64,000 bases of DNA, from positions 1-64,000 of the forward strand of contig CALEZT010000270.1 of assembly GCA_937927975.1 (NCBI GenBank), in the 5' to 3' direction. The notes beneath the pieces are model-generated. The model had not been told where the DNA came from, made no database searches, and saw only the letters and a list, made by a program, of their open reading frames with translations. Positions 27,879 through 36,355 of this stretch are shown in pieces. The DNA comes from an uncultured Phycisphaerales bacterium. Its GTDB lineage: Bacteria; Planctomycetota; Phycisphaerae; Sedimentisphaerales; Anaerobacaceae. Within the stretch, counting starts at the first letter, position 1, and each line of letters opens with the position of its first letter. A program made the translations under genes and the position numbers.

Positions 27879-28730
27879 TCACGCGGCGGCGTCCCAGCCT
27901 TCCTTGATCGTCTTGAACCCGAACTGATAACATTCTTCCGGGCTGGCCGACAGTTCCCGCCAGACGCAGGTGGTCGCGGCCAGCTCGGGCAGGCTCGTCC
28001 CGAAGGCCTCTATGGTCAGCCACTCGTTGTAGCCGCCCGCCCGCAGGGTCTTGATGATCTGTTTGAAAGGGACGTGTCCTTTGCCCGGCGTGCCCCGATC
28101 GTTCTCGGAGATGTGGACATGGCGAATCGAGCTGATGTTCCGCGTGATGCAACCGACGGGGTCTTTCTCCTCGATGTTGGCGTGGAAGGAATCGTACATC
28201 ACGCCGAGATTCGGGTGGTTCACCCGCTTGACGTGCGCCGCGGCGTCGTCGATCGTGTTCAGGAAGTAGCACTCGAATCGGTTCAGGCATTCGAGCGCCA
28301 GTCGCAGATTCGCCTGCTTCGCGAAATCGGCGGCCTTGCGATGCACCTCGGCGGCCCGCTCCTTCTCCTCCGCCGTCGGACCTTTGCCGCTGAACTTCCC
28401 GAGCGGCTGATAGAACGGCCCGCACAGGACCTCCGATCCGAGCGCAGCGTTGCAGTCGATCACCCACTTGAGGTAATCGACCGCTCCCTGGCGGTGTTTG
28501 GGGTCGGCGCTGATGGGATTGTGCTCCTCGTCCGGCATGACCGTGCAGGTCGTACACTTGAGGCCGTTGTCCTTGATCGCCTTGGCGACCTTCTTGTAGT
28601 GCGGGATATCCCCGCCAAACAGGGGCACTTCCACGCCATCGTAGCCGGTGGCCTTGAGTTTGGGCATCAGGCCAAAATGCTCCTCGGTGACAAAGGGCGT
28701 CCACAACAACAGGTTAAATCCGATTTTCAT
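27879..28730 (-). CDS. Sugar phosphate isomerase/epimerase, D-tagatose/D-psicose 3-epimerase-like (operon copy 1)
   Basis: 283 residues from ATG 28730 with GAGG upstream (an in-frame TTG at 28745 is less likely). Metal ligands of the ketose 3-epimerase group are all visible in order: Glu in RLALECLNRFECYF, Asp and His in VMYDSFHANIEE, His in RHVHISENDRGTPG, and Glu in WLTIEAFG. The RGTPGKGHVPF segment is characteristic of this epimerase/hydroxypyruvate-isomerase clan. It is the first gene of the four-gene operon and lies about 137 bases after the predicted transcription start. It probably epimerises a free or oxidised keto-sugar in the cytoplasm. The exact sugar is not determinable from sequence. 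Confidence 0.9.
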   Translation of the reverse strand: MKIGFNLLLWTPFVTEEHFGLMPKLKATGYDGVEVPLFGGDIPHYKKVAKAIKDNGLKCTTCTVMPDEEHNPISADPKHRQGAVDYLKWVIDCNAALGSEVLCGPFYQPLGKFSGKGPTAEEKERAAEVHRKAADFAKQANLRLALECLNRFECYFLNTIDDAAAHVKRVNHPNLGVMYDSFHANIEEKDPVGCITRNISSIRHVHISENDRGTPGKGHVPFKQIIKTLRAGGYNEWLTIEAFGTSLPELAATTCVWRELSASPEECYQFGFKTIKEGWDAAA

Positions 28731-28873
28731 AGGGACCCTCGACAATCATGGGGTAGACGGGTAATGCGACAGACGGGGTGATGTGCCGATGCGTATCGTG
28801 TCGTTGCACTCATGCGTAGCCACCATGCCAACGATGAACAACCCGCCGGAGCCCGCGACCCCGGCGCATGCCT

Positions 28874-28902
28874 CTTCTACCCCCCTCCGACGAGAGTGTC
28901 AA
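28874..28902 (-). promoter_or_regulatory. Near-consensus sigma-70 promoter of the sugar operon
   Basis: On the minus strand, TTGACA (28902-28897), a spacer of exactly 17 bases, and TAGAAG (28879-28874). It faces the four-gene operon, leaving a leader of about 137 bases before the first start codon. A long 5' leader could host post-transcriptional control, though I see no known riboswitch in it. Confidence 0.72.
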
Positions 28903-28947
28903 CGCCTTTTTTTCTCGACTCGCATTCCTCGGCGTCCGCTCCTGTGA

Positions 28948-29352
28948 CTAAAGAAACCAGGGTTTCGCATGGTTCGCTACCTGCGTCGTGGGATAGGCGA
29001 GAGCATTGATGATGAGCAGGAGAACCAAGACGGCGAAGAGCAATCTCCGAGGATGCTGAAGGCCCGCGGCCATCAGCACCAGGAATACGGACCAACCGAA
29101 ATAGGAGAACATCGGCCAGTGCTGCTGGAGTAATTCAATATCTTGGAGGACGACGCGACACAGACCGAGCGGGAAGTATACCAAGCCGTATGCCAGAGAT
29201 GAAACGTATGCGCAAGCCAGGGATAGAAGGGATGACTGACGATACGACGCAAGCATGGGGATCTCAACAACGAGATAACCCATGGCCAAAGCCAGAAGGA
29301 ATCGTCGCGGAGTCGGCTGAAATTGGGCGATTCGATTCAGGATCTCGACCAT
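28948..29352 (-). CDS. Small four-helix integral membrane protein, unknown function
   Basis: 134 residues. Hydrophobic segments lie at about 18-36, 43-66, 82-97 and 103-122 (FLLALAMGYLVVEIPML; LACAYVSSLAYGLVYFPLGL; YFGWSVFLVLMAAGL; LLFAVLVLLLIINALAY). I do not recognise a family. It starts 7 bases after the stop of the GH43-like gene, with TGAGGG as Shine-Dalgarno overlapping that stop, so the two are translated together. Its stop is close to the sugar-operon promoter, which fires in the same direction. It could be a partner of the hydrolase or an unrelated membrane protein. Membrane topology is seen; function is not inferred. Confidence 0.65.
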   Translation of the reverse strand: MVEILNRIAQFQPTPRRFLLALAMGYLVVEIPMLASYRQSSLLSLACAYVSSLAYGLVYFPLGLCRVVLQDIELLQQHWPMFSYFGWSVFLVLMAAGLQHPRRLLFAVLVLLLIINALAYPTTQVANHAKPWFL

Positions 29353-29359
29353 CAGGCCC

Positions 29360-30370
29360 TCACTTCTCGTCGGGCGGCGTCAGTCGGATGTGCGTGGGCT
29401 CGTTGCGGTCGCAGGTCAGTTGGCCGTCCTTGTGCTTGAGCTCGACCACCTGGATCGAACTGCGTCGCTGTTCCGTGTCGGTTTTGGGGGCGTCGGGCCG
29501 TCGGCCGGGATGGGTGAAGTAGAAGAGGTACGCCCTGTCGCCGGAGACGACGACGTCGGCGTGGCCGCCATGGACCTTGTCGTCCTCGCCTGTGCCGGGG
29601 GCGACCAGCAGGACTTCCGCCTGCCTGGTCCAGTTCGTCGCGTCGCTGGAGCGGTACACGGCCAGTCCATCCTGCCATCGGTCCACGATCAGCCAATACG
29701 CTCCTTGCCAGCGAAAGGCCTTGGGGCCCTCGCCGCGGTCGGCGATCGCCCTGCCGCGTTCCGTCCAGGTACTCAGGTCGGGACTGTCGGCCAGGAAGAT
29801 CGTCTTGCCCGCCTTCTCGTCGTTGTACCACATCCGCCACGTGCCGTCGGCCATCTGGAGGACCGAGGCGTCCAGAACACGGTCGGAGGCGAAGGGAAGC
29901 TGCCCAGCATTCTTCCACGCCACAAGGTCGGGGCTCGTCAGATGGACGATTCGACGCTGGCCGGACCAGTCCGTGTGCGTGCCTGGCACGAATGTGAGGA
30001 ACATGTGGTACCTGCCTTCGTGAACGACGATATCCGGAGCCCAGTGAGTATCCTCCGGGCCTCCAATGGGCAGGTCCGCCGTGCCTCGGTATTTCCACGT
30101 GGCCCCGCCGTCGGCGGATTCCGCAATCCCGATACGCGTGCCATGGACCCACGAAACGCCGGGCAACCCCGGCGCATTGGCCCTGCGATTCGTGTAGAAC
30201 ATCCACCATTTCGCTTCCTGGCGATTCCACACGAGAACAGGGTCCGCGGCGCCATCATAGACGGGATCGCGATACAGAGGCTTGGACGCCACCGGTCCGG
30301 TTTCGCTGCCCAGGACGCCACAGGGAAGACTCATCAGCCACGCAATGAACACCAGCAAGCCCAATCTCAT
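29360..30370 (-). CDS. Exported GH43-like five-bladed-propeller glycosidase
   Basis: 336 residues from ATG 30370, six bases after GGAG. The signal peptide (LGLLVFIAWLMSLPCGVLG) is clear. The body has repeated propeller strands typical of GH43/GH117-related enzymes: YDGAADPVLVWNRQEAKWWMFY, HWAPDIVVHEGRYHMF, DASVLQMADGTWRMWYND, and HGGHADVVVSGDRAYLFYF near the end. A catalytic base Asp in the first blade (AADPVLVW), the central Asp in HWAPDI and a general acid in GPKAFRWQG or nearby would fit the clan, but the acid is not certain. The enzyme probably cleaves a plant- or algal-type side-chain sugar outside the cytoplasm. It is followed at 7 bases by a small membrane protein gene. Confidence 0.85.
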   Translation of the reverse strand: MRLGLLVFIAWLMSLPCGVLGSETGPVASKPLYRDPVYDGAADPVLVWNRQEAKWWMFYTNRRANAPGLPGVSWVHGTRIGIAESADGGATWKYRGTADLPIGGPEDTHWAPDIVVHEGRYHMFLTFVPGTHTDWSGQRRIVHLTSPDLVAWKNAGQLPFASDRVLDASVLQMADGTWRMWYNDEKAGKTIFLADSPDLSTWTERGRAIADRGEGPKAFRWQGAYWLIVDRWQDGLAVYRSSDATNWTRQAEVLLVAPGTGEDDKVHGGHADVVVSGDRAYLFYFTHPGRRPDAPKTDTEQRRSSIQVVELKHKDGQLTCDRNEPTHIRLTPPDEK

Positions 30371-30616
30371 CAGCATCTCCACACGTCCATGCGGGGGGGC
30401 ACGGCCCTCGCCAGTTGTCTTTCTGCGACTCGAACTCAGACGTTATGTACCGCCGGAAATGCACAACGTCAAGCAGTCCCGCCGGCACGATCGTGAATCT
30501 GCCCGAACACCTTGCCGCCCTTAGAGGCGGCCGGTAACATACTGCGGTTGTACCGTGATACGGCAGATGGACGTCCAGGTAATCCGATTTTGCAGGGGAA
30601 CGAAAGGAACGCGTAG

Positions 30617-31615
30617 ATGATCGAGATCGTACACATCGGCTTGGGCCCCCTGGGGCAAATGATGGTCAGATCCGCCTTGGGGCGAGGGACCTTCCGCATC
30701 GTCGGCGCGGTCGACAGCGACCCCGCCAAGATCGGCAGGGACTTGGGCGAATTCTGCGGGCTCTCCCGCCTGGGCGTGCCCATCGTCGGCACCCTCGATG
30801 AAGCCATTTGCGGCGAATCGCGTCAGGTTGCCGTAGTGACGACCGTCAGCAGCCTAGCCGCGTTCGAGCCTCAGGTCGCTCAACTCGCCAGAGTCCAGCT
30901 TCCCATCGTATCGACGTGCGAGGAACTTTTTTATCCCTGGCGCACGCAGCCTGTCCTGGCCATGCGAATCGATCAAATCTGCCGCGACGCCGGCATCGCT
31001 TGCGTCGGTACCGGCGTAAATCCCGGCTACCTGATGGACTTCTTCCCCACCGTCCTGACCGGTTTGTGCCAGAAGGTCACAGGGGTCCGCGTCTGGCGAA
31101 TCCAGGACGCCTCCGTCCGGCGGATTCCGTTCCAGCAGAAGATCGGGGCGGGTCTCACGGTCCAGGAGTTCGAAGCCCGGCACAAGGCCGGCAAACTCCG
31201 CCATGTCGGCCTGCCGGAATCGGTGGACTTCCTGGCTGCGAAGCTCGGCTGGACGCTCGACCGGACGACCGAGAGCCTCGAACCGGTCATGGCCGAGCGG
31301 GACATCGCCGGCGGATACCAGCCGATCGCCAAGGGGATGGCTCGCGGCGTCCAGCAGGTGGGACGGGGTTTCGTCGGCGACGATGAGGTCATCACGCTGA
31401 CTTTCAAGGCCGCGGTCGGAGAGCCGGAGTCCTACGAAGAGGTCCGGATCGAGGGCGAGCCGACGCTCAACTCGCGAATCGCAGGCGGCGTCAACGGCGA
31501 CATCGCCACCTGCGCCGTGACCCTCAATGCAGTGCGGTCCATTCTGCAGGCCGGCCCGGGGCTCAAGACGATGGCGGATCTGCCGCCGTTGTCGTGGTTC
31601 ACGGATTCCGAGTGA
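30617..31615 (+). CDS. 2,4-Diaminopentanoate dehydrogenase-like / DapB-fold oxidoreductase
   Basis: 332 residues, ATG preceded by AAAGGA. The N-terminal Rossmann loop is HIGLGPLGQMM; VGTGVNPGYLMDFFPT is the signature of the DapB-like branch that includes 2,4-diaminopentanoate dehydrogenase of ornithine fermentation. C-terminal GGVNGDIATCAVTLNAV is also typical. The enzyme would oxidise an amino or hydroxy acid with NAD(P)+ in the cytoplasm. It is single on the plus strand and converges with the AGCS symporter gene 43 bases away; both suit amino-acid use. The other ornithine-fermentation genes (oraS/E, ortA/B) are not in this window, so the substrate remains open. Confidence 0.82.
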   Translation: MIEIVHIGLGPLGQMMVRSALGRGTFRIVGAVDSDPAKIGRDLGEFCGLSRLGVPIVGTLDEAICGESRQVAVVTTVSSLAAFEPQVAQLARVQLPIVSTCEELFYPWRTQPVLAMRIDQICRDAGIACVGTGVNPGYLMDFFPTVLTGLCQKVTGVRVWRIQDASVRRIPFQQKIGAGLTVQEFEARHKAGKLRHVGLPESVDFLAAKLGWTLDRTTESLEPVMAERDIAGGYQPIAKGMARGVQQVGRGFVGDDEVITLTFKAAVGEPESYEEVRIEGEPTLNSRIAGGVNGDIATCAVTLNAVRSILQAGPGLKTMADLPPLSWFTDSE

Positions 31616-31657
31616 GAGGCAGGTTGGGCGAACAGAGTCGAGCGGTCTTCCCCGATT

Positions 31658-33229
31658 CTATTCCGTCACCGAGGGCACGTCGTTCGTTATCACGCGGGCA
31701 ACGTAGTCCTTCGATTCTCTCACTACGATGCCGTGGAGACCGAGCAATGCGATCAGATTGGGCACGGCCATCATCGCGTTGAGGTTGTCCGCGACGGTCC
31801 AGACCAGGTCGAGCCCGCCGATCGCGCCAAGCACCACGAAACCACAGAAGATATATCGATACGGCCTGATCGCCCAGGATCCGAGCAGGTACTCGAAGCA
31901 ACGGTCACCGTAATAGGACCAGGAAATCATCGTCGTATACGCGAAGAACATCAGGCCAAAGGCGACGATGATGCGGCCGACGCCGGGCAGGCTGCTCTCG
32001 AACGCCGCGATGCTCACCGGCGCCCCCGTGGGCAGCGGGTAGGGCCGGCCGGTCTCGTCGAGAAATGGCTCGGGGTTGTCCCCCACGGACCCAATCACCT
32101 GGACCGTTCGTCCCTCAAGCGTCACTGTCATGGGGACGCCTTTGCCGCCAGGGCCATAGAGGACCTCGCCGGAGGCGCTCTTGACCTGCCAGACGCCTGA
32201 AATCACGATGACCAGAGCGGTCATCGTGCAGACGACGATCGTGTCGATGAATGGGCCGAGCATGGCAACAAAGCCCTCGCGGATCATCTCCCGCGTCTTG
32301 GCTGCGGCGTGTGCGATCGGAGCGGAACCCAGACCTGCCTCATTGCTGAAGATCCCCCGCGCCACACCCTTTTGGATCGTGCGGGCCACCACCACGCCCA
32401 TGAAGCCGCCTCCTGCGGCCACCGGCGAGAACGCATAGTGGAAGATCTGTCCGAACGCCGCCGGGATCTGGCGGTAATTCAAGGCCAGCACCACGAGTGC
32501 CCCGAGACTGTATGCGACGCACATGAAGGGGACCACGCGTTCGGCGACCACCGCGATGCGTTTGATCCCGCCGATGATGACGAAGCCGACGAAGAAGGCC
32601 AGCGCGACGCCCATCGCCAGCTTGATGAGGGGCTTGCCACCCACGAGGGGCACGCCCGCCGCGATCGTCGCGCTCTCCCATCGATCGGGCGTGACCGTCA
32701 GAAGTCCATCGACCACCGAATTGGACTGGACCGCGCATCCGATGCCCAGTGACGCTACCCCGGCGAACAGAGCGAAGAGGACGCCCAGCCATTTCTGCTT
32801 GAGGCCGCGTTCGAGGTAGTACATCGGGCCGCCGGATGCGCTGCCGTCCTGATGGATCACTCGATACTTCAGGGCCAGCGAACAACAGGTGAATTTCGTG
32901 GCCATGCCGAATAGAGCGGTCACCCACATCCAGAACACGGCCCCCGGCCCGCCGAGCGCGATGGCCGTGGCCACGCCGGCGATATTGCCGGTTCCGATCG
33001 TGGCCGACAGCGCCGCACACAGGGCCTGAAAATGGGATACATCCCCCTGCTCCTGGGGATTGTCATACTTGCCGGAGATGCAGGCGACAGCGTGCTTGAA
33101 ACGCCGTACCTGGATGCCTCGCAGACGAAACGTGAGGAACACGCCGGTACCGAGGAGAAGCAGAATCATTGGCGGCCCCCACACGAGGCCATTCATCACC
33201 TGCATCCAATGCGAGAACGTCTCCAGCAC
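31658..33229 (-). CDS. AGCS-family sodium:alanine/glycine symporter
   Basis: 523 residues with about 11 hydrophobic segments, the usual size for AlsT/DagA-type symporters. Family blocks seen: WGPPMILLLLGTGVFLTFRLRG near the N-terminus, LSATIGTGNIAGVATAIALGGPGAVFWMW, GGPMYYLERGLKQ, and GIFSNEAGLGSAPIAHAAA. Start is GTG, six bases after AAGGAGG. It imports alanine, glycine or a related neutral amino acid with Na+. A roughly 70-residue hydrophilic insert around residues 325-400 (VLYGPGGKGVPMTVTLEGR) lies between late transmembrane segments. No glycine riboswitch signature was found upstream. Confidence 0.93.
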   Translation of the reverse strand: MLETFSHWMQVMNGLVWGPPMILLLLGTGVFLTFRLRGIQVRRFKHAVACISGKYDNPQEQGDVSHFQALCAALSATIGTGNIAGVATAIALGGPGAVFWMWVTALFGMATKFTCCSLALKYRVIHQDGSASGGPMYYLERGLKQKWLGVLFALFAGVASLGIGCAVQSNSVVDGLLTVTPDRWESATIAAGVPLVGGKPLIKLAMGVALAFFVGFVIIGGIKRIAVVAERVVPFMCVAYSLGALVVLALNYRQIPAAFGQIFHYAFSPVAAGGGFMGVVVARTIQKGVARGIFSNEAGLGSAPIAHAAAKTREMIREGFVAMLGPFIDTIVVCTMTALVIVISGVWQVKSASGEVLYGPGGKGVPMTVTLEGRTVQVIGSVGDNPEPFLDETGRPYPLPTGAPVSIAAFESSLPGVGRIIVAFGLMFFAYTTMISWSYYGDRCFEYLLGSWAIRPYRYIFCGFVVLGAIGGLDLVWTVADNLNAMMAVPNLIALLGLHGIVVRESKDYVARVITNDVPSVTE

Positions 33230-33451
33230 GTCGAGCCTCCTTGCCTACCAGTGCGGGGTCCGACAAAACCGAGAGGGTTCGGAACCCGCCTGCATTCTGC
33301 CTGTTTCAGAACACTCCAACCACTACCGCGGGCAATATACGTACTCCTGCGGCGCACTTCAACAGGTATTCATCCGAAGGCAAATCCCACGCCAGCGACG
33401 ACGTGCAACAGATGCGATGTCCAAGGGGTGCGAGAGTTCTCGACGAAGGAA
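33230..33451. other. Spacer between AGCS symporter and tRNA
   Basis: 222 bases with no credible gene. A perfect palindrome GGGTTC-G-GAACCC lies at 33275-33287 just upstream of the symporter, and could be an operator or part of its leader. Confidence 0.4.
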
Positions 33452-33525
33452 CGTCCCCGGCAGGGCTCGAACCTGCAACCTTCAGCTCCGGAGGCTGACA
33501 CTCTATCCAATTGAGCTACGGGGAC
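33452..33525 (-). tRNA. tRNA-Arg (anticodon CCG)
   Basis: 74 bases fold as a cloverleaf: acceptor GTCCCCG / CGGGGAC, D arm beginning GCTC, anticodon arm TCAGC-CTCCGGA-GCTGA with anticodon CCG, T arm GCAGG-TTCGAGC-CCTGC, discriminator G. The 3' CCA is not encoded. It reads Arg CGG, a codon common in this GC-rich DNA. No integrase or direct repeat of the tRNA end was seen nearby. Confidence 0.95.
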
Positions 33526-33684
33526 TCACTACCCGACAACGGCCCCTATGGTAACACGCCGGTCCGGTGCGTCAAGTCTTGTTTGGGAATTGGCGAAAGA
33601 AACCGTTGCGCCGCGATCCGAAACGGCACTTCCCTGGTAGAGAGCATGGCAGGCTCCTTTTCGCCACCTTGCGAGCCTGCCATA

Positions 33685-33693
33685 TGCTATAAT
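33685..33693 (+). promoter_or_regulatory. Extended -10 promoter element of the aspartyl protease gene
   Basis: TGCTATAAT, a TGn-extended consensus -10 (TATAAT at 33688-33693). No convincing -35 at 17 bases. It lies 26 bases before the start codon, giving a leader of about 20 bases that holds GGAAAGGG. Confidence 0.6.
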
Positions 33694-33719
33694 GGACACA
33701 GACCGGAAAGGGTAAGTCC

Positions 33720-35171
33720 ATGAAGTTGACGAATCGGGTACAAGTGAGGTTCTACGCGGCATCCATTTCCCTTCTGCTGATGGTCTTGACGGCACCCCTC
33801 GCGGCGGCTTCCGCCGACTGGAAACGCCAGGATGTGGATTGGCAGGCCGGCGGTGGCAGACGGATCAAGGGCATTCATCATCCCAAGGACAGTGCAATGC
33901 CCACTCTCGATCAGCGTCGGGCTCTCTCGACGCCCCGTGCAACGGGCAAACTGGCCATTGCGGCCGCTGAGAACGAACTGCTCGTGGAGTCGCCACCGGT
34001 CGATGGATTCGTGCCCTGGATCGCCGTGTCGATCACCAGACAGCGATCGGCCGACCTCGAGATGGAAGCCGTCGTCGAGACGTCCGTCCGAGGCAGCTAC
34101 CCCACCGGCGTGAATCCGCAGAGAGATTTCATTATCGGACTCTTCGACACCGGCGCCAGCGCCCACGTGATCGGCTATGCCGACGCCACCCGGGCCGGCG
34201 TCTACAAGGGTCTGGTCACCACGAACATGGCCACCGTCAGCGGCGTGACCGGATCGGTAGACGTGATGATCAGCTATCCTTTGGCCGTGTTCATCGGCGG
34301 GCTCGATGCGGTCGCCCCCGCCGCGCTGACTCTGGACCAGTCGGGCATGATGGGCCAAAGCAATGTAGCCGTCGTGGTCGGACGAAATCCCGGGACCGGC
34401 CCCGATCTGCCCACTGCGATCGGAAGCCCCATGAGCGTCTATTACACCACGCTGATCCGCAACGACCGCGAAGTCTCCCTCACGCGGGACGGCAGAACGT
34501 ACACCGCGCCCGAAATCCGCATGTATGAGACAAGCGACGCAGACACCCCGCGTTTTGCGAACGTCATTCCCCTGGAACTGCGTCCGCTGGGCGGTTACAG
34601 CGTTCAGTACATCCCCACCCTGGACGTGGGCGGCGGTGGTTGGGACCTCGACGACATCCTCGGCGATTGGGGCGGCGGCACCGGCATGGACTTCCCGCCC
34701 GCCGGACCTTCGACGATCATCGGCAACTCCTCCCAAAGCCTGTTCTTCATCCACAGCGTCGATCTGTATGAGGGCTCCAAGAGCGCGTTGGACAAGAACC
34801 GATTCATGCTGGACACCGGCGCCCAGGTCACCGTGGTCGGGTCCCGGATGGCCGCAAGGCTGCAACTGAACCCGGCGACCCCCGAGTTCGAGGTGGAGAT
34901 TCAGGGCGTCACCGGCGACGTCATCATGGCGCCGGGCTTCTACATCGACACGCTGGAAATCCCCGCTCTGGGCCAGTGGTTCCGTGCCACGAATGTGCCG
35001 GTCGTGCTCCTGGACATCGCCTCGCCGGAAGGCGGTACGCTCGACGGCATCATTGGCATGAACCTGTTCGTGGACTTCAATCTGATCCTCCGCGGCGGCG
35101 GGCTCTTCCTCGACGACGATCCAAGACTCGAACTGGAGCGCATCGACGCGACCACGAACGCCACTCCCTGA
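33720..35171 (+). CDS. Exported duplicated retropepsin-like aspartyl protease
   Basis: 483 residues with signal peptide (ISLLLMVLTAPLAAASA). Two catalytic aspartate motifs are present in one chain: LFDTGASAHVIG with Asp143, and MLDTGAQVTVVG with Asp365, each followed by a half resembling a retropepsin lobe. The second lobe ends with the psi-loop-type GGTLDGIIGMNLFVDF near 444. One chain could thus form the two-Asp active site that retroviral proteases build by dimerisation. Bacterial PerP/retropepsin-like and planctomycete secreted aspartyl proteases are the nearest families. Start ATG has GGAAAGGG upstream. It is followed by the PEP-CTERM-like gene at a distance of 370 bases with its own promoter. 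Substrate is unknown; processing of surface proteins is a guess. Confidence 0.85.
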   Translation: MKLTNRVQVRFYAASISLLLMVLTAPLAAASADWKRQDVDWQAGGGRRIKGIHHPKDSAMPTLDQRRALSTPRATGKLAIAAAENELLVESPPVDGFVPWIAVSITRQRSADLEMEAVVETSVRGSYPTGVNPQRDFIIGLFDTGASAHVIGYADATRAGVYKGLVTTNMATVSGVTGSVDVMISYPLAVFIGGLDAVAPAALTLDQSGMMGQSNVAVVVGRNPGTGPDLPTAIGSPMSVYYTTLIRNDREVSLTRDGRTYTAPEIRMYETSDADTPRFANVIPLELRPLGGYSVQYIPTLDVGGGGWDLDDILGDWGGGTGMDFPPAGPSTIIGNSSQSLFFIHSVDLYEGSKSALDKNRFMLDTGAQVTVVGSRMAARLQLNPATPEFEVEIQGVTGDVIMAPGFYIDTLEIPALGQWFRATNVPVVLLDIASPEGGTLDGIIGMNLFVDFNLILRGGGLFLDDDPRLELERIDATTNATP

Positions 35172-35406
35172 TCGGCAGGGACCCATCGGCTCTCGATCCG
35201 TCCCACAGTCGAGCCGTTTGCGTTATCGGATGATGCTGGCGGAGCCACCGCCAGCGCGGTCGCAAAGGCTAGGTGCATCGCCCAACCCGAAATCTCAACC
35301 GAAATTGGCCCCGTCTGCGGGGAAGTCGTTTCTGACTTCCGCCCCAACGTTCTTGATTTCAACAAGTTCCACACACGGCAAGCGGCACCCCACGCGCAGT
35401 CAGGAC

Positions 35407-35435
35407 TTGACACATCTCCTCTGATTTGGTAGAAT
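35407..35435 (+). promoter_or_regulatory. Near-consensus sigma-70 promoter of the PEP-CTERM-like gene
   Basis: TTGACA (35407-35412), a 17-base spacer, TAGAAT (35430-35435). The predicted leader is about 100 bases and contains a perfect hairpin. This is the best promoter in the window and implies strong constitutive transcription. Confidence 0.8.
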
Positions 35436-35462
35436 CGTGATTCGATGTGTCACGGATGGCGG

Positions 35463-35483
35463 CCGCTCTCGTGTTGAGAGCGG
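35463..35483 (+). promoter_or_regulatory. Leader hairpin of the PEP-CTERM-like gene
   Basis: Perfect 8-bp stem CCGCTCTC-GTGTT-GAGAGCGG about 20 bases after the predicted transcription start and 58 bases before the start codon. There is no T tract, so it is more likely an mRNA-stabilising 5' structure than a terminator. Confidence 0.6.
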
Positions 35484-35541
35484 AGGGACACACCACTGGA
35501 GGAGTCCAAATCCAGATTGTATTCATGAGATGGAGGACTAC

Positions 35542-36132
35542 ATGACAAGACGTATCGCGTCGCTTCTTTCGGCCGTGGTGTTTTTGTCCGTCGCTGGGCT
35601 GGCATCTGCCACTCCGGTGATCGATCAGGATCAGCCGAGCGGACCACAGTACATGGCTGCCTTCGCACAGACCGATCTGGCCCAATCGTTCCAGCAGGCT
35701 CAGAACAACGTGGCCGGCGCGGGCATTCTCCTGCAGCCGGATATTGGTTCGTCCGACACCGTGACGATTTCCCTGTGGGACAATCTGCCCACCTTGGGAG
35801 GCAGCCTGCTTGCCTCATCCAGCGCCGTCGGGACCGCCGGTAGTTGGGTGGACGTGTTCTGGAGCCCGGTCGCGGTGACCCCCGACACCACGCTTTACCT
35901 CGTCTTCACCTCGGCCAACGATACGCTCGGCATCACCGGTGATGTATACAATCCGTATCCCAGAGGTCAGGTGTATGCCAATGGGGGCTTTGGGAGTTTC
36001 CCTGCGTTTGACTATGCATTCCGCACGTACTACGATGGCACCGTGGCTGCCGTGCCTGTCCCCGGCGCTGTTCTGCTGGGCGTCATCGGCACCGGCCTGG
36101 CAGGCTGTCTGCGTCGGCGAAGAATCCTTTAA
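35542..36132 (+). CDS. PEP-CTERM-like exported surface protein
   Basis: 196 residues from ATG 35542, which has GGAGG six bases upstream. A signal peptide (LLSAVVFLSVAGLASA) is followed by a beta-rich domain with no recognised family (TVTISLWDNLPTLGGSL, TTLYLVFTSANDTLG). The C-terminus is VPVPGAVLLGVIGTGLAGCLRRRR: a V-P-x-P-G-A start, one transmembrane segment and an Arg cluster, the layout of PEP-CTERM sorting signals (VPxPGA variant). Such proteins are handled by exosortase and linked to exopolysaccharide; no exosortase gene is in this window. With its strong promoter, leader hairpin and terminator it is a single-gene unit, probably highly expressed. Its small domain may be a carbohydrate-binding or choice-of-anchor-type fold, by inference. 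Confidence 0.82.
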   Translation: MTRRIASLLSAVVFLSVAGLASATPVIDQDQPSGPQYMAAFAQTDLAQSFQQAQNNVAGAGILLQPDIGSSDTVTISLWDNLPTLGGSLLASSSAVGTAGSWVDVFWSPVAVTPDTTLYLVFTSANDTLGITGDVYNPYPRGQVYANGGFGSFPAFDYAFRTYYDGTVAAVPVPGAVLLGVIGTGLAGCLRRRRIL

Positions 36133-36159
36133 CACCTCCCTCTGAAATGTGCTTCTCTG

Positions 36160-36188
36160 GGGCTGCCTCCGTCGGATGCAGCCCTTTT
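36160..36188 (+). terminator. Intrinsic terminator of the PEP-CTERM-like gene
   Basis: Stem GGGCTGC / GCAGCCC (36160-36166 with 36178-36184) continued by an inner TCCG-T-CGGA, followed by TTTT. It lies 28 bases after the stop codon. Confidence 0.82.
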
Positions 36189-36355
36189 GCATTTGTGGTC
36201 CCGACGCGACATCCACTCCTGCCTGCTCGATGGACATTCGATCCTCGATTCACTTATGCGAAGAACTCCTGGCGAACCTGCAAAAGAGAGAAATTTCGCA
36301 GGAAAACAGCCGACTACTTGTTAGAATAGGGTTGCGGAACGTCCTATATTCCACC

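Noticed and set aside
33230..33320. Glycine riboswitch upstream of the AGCS symporter
   Set aside because: The conserved core sequences of that riboswitch are not there; only a short palindrome was found.
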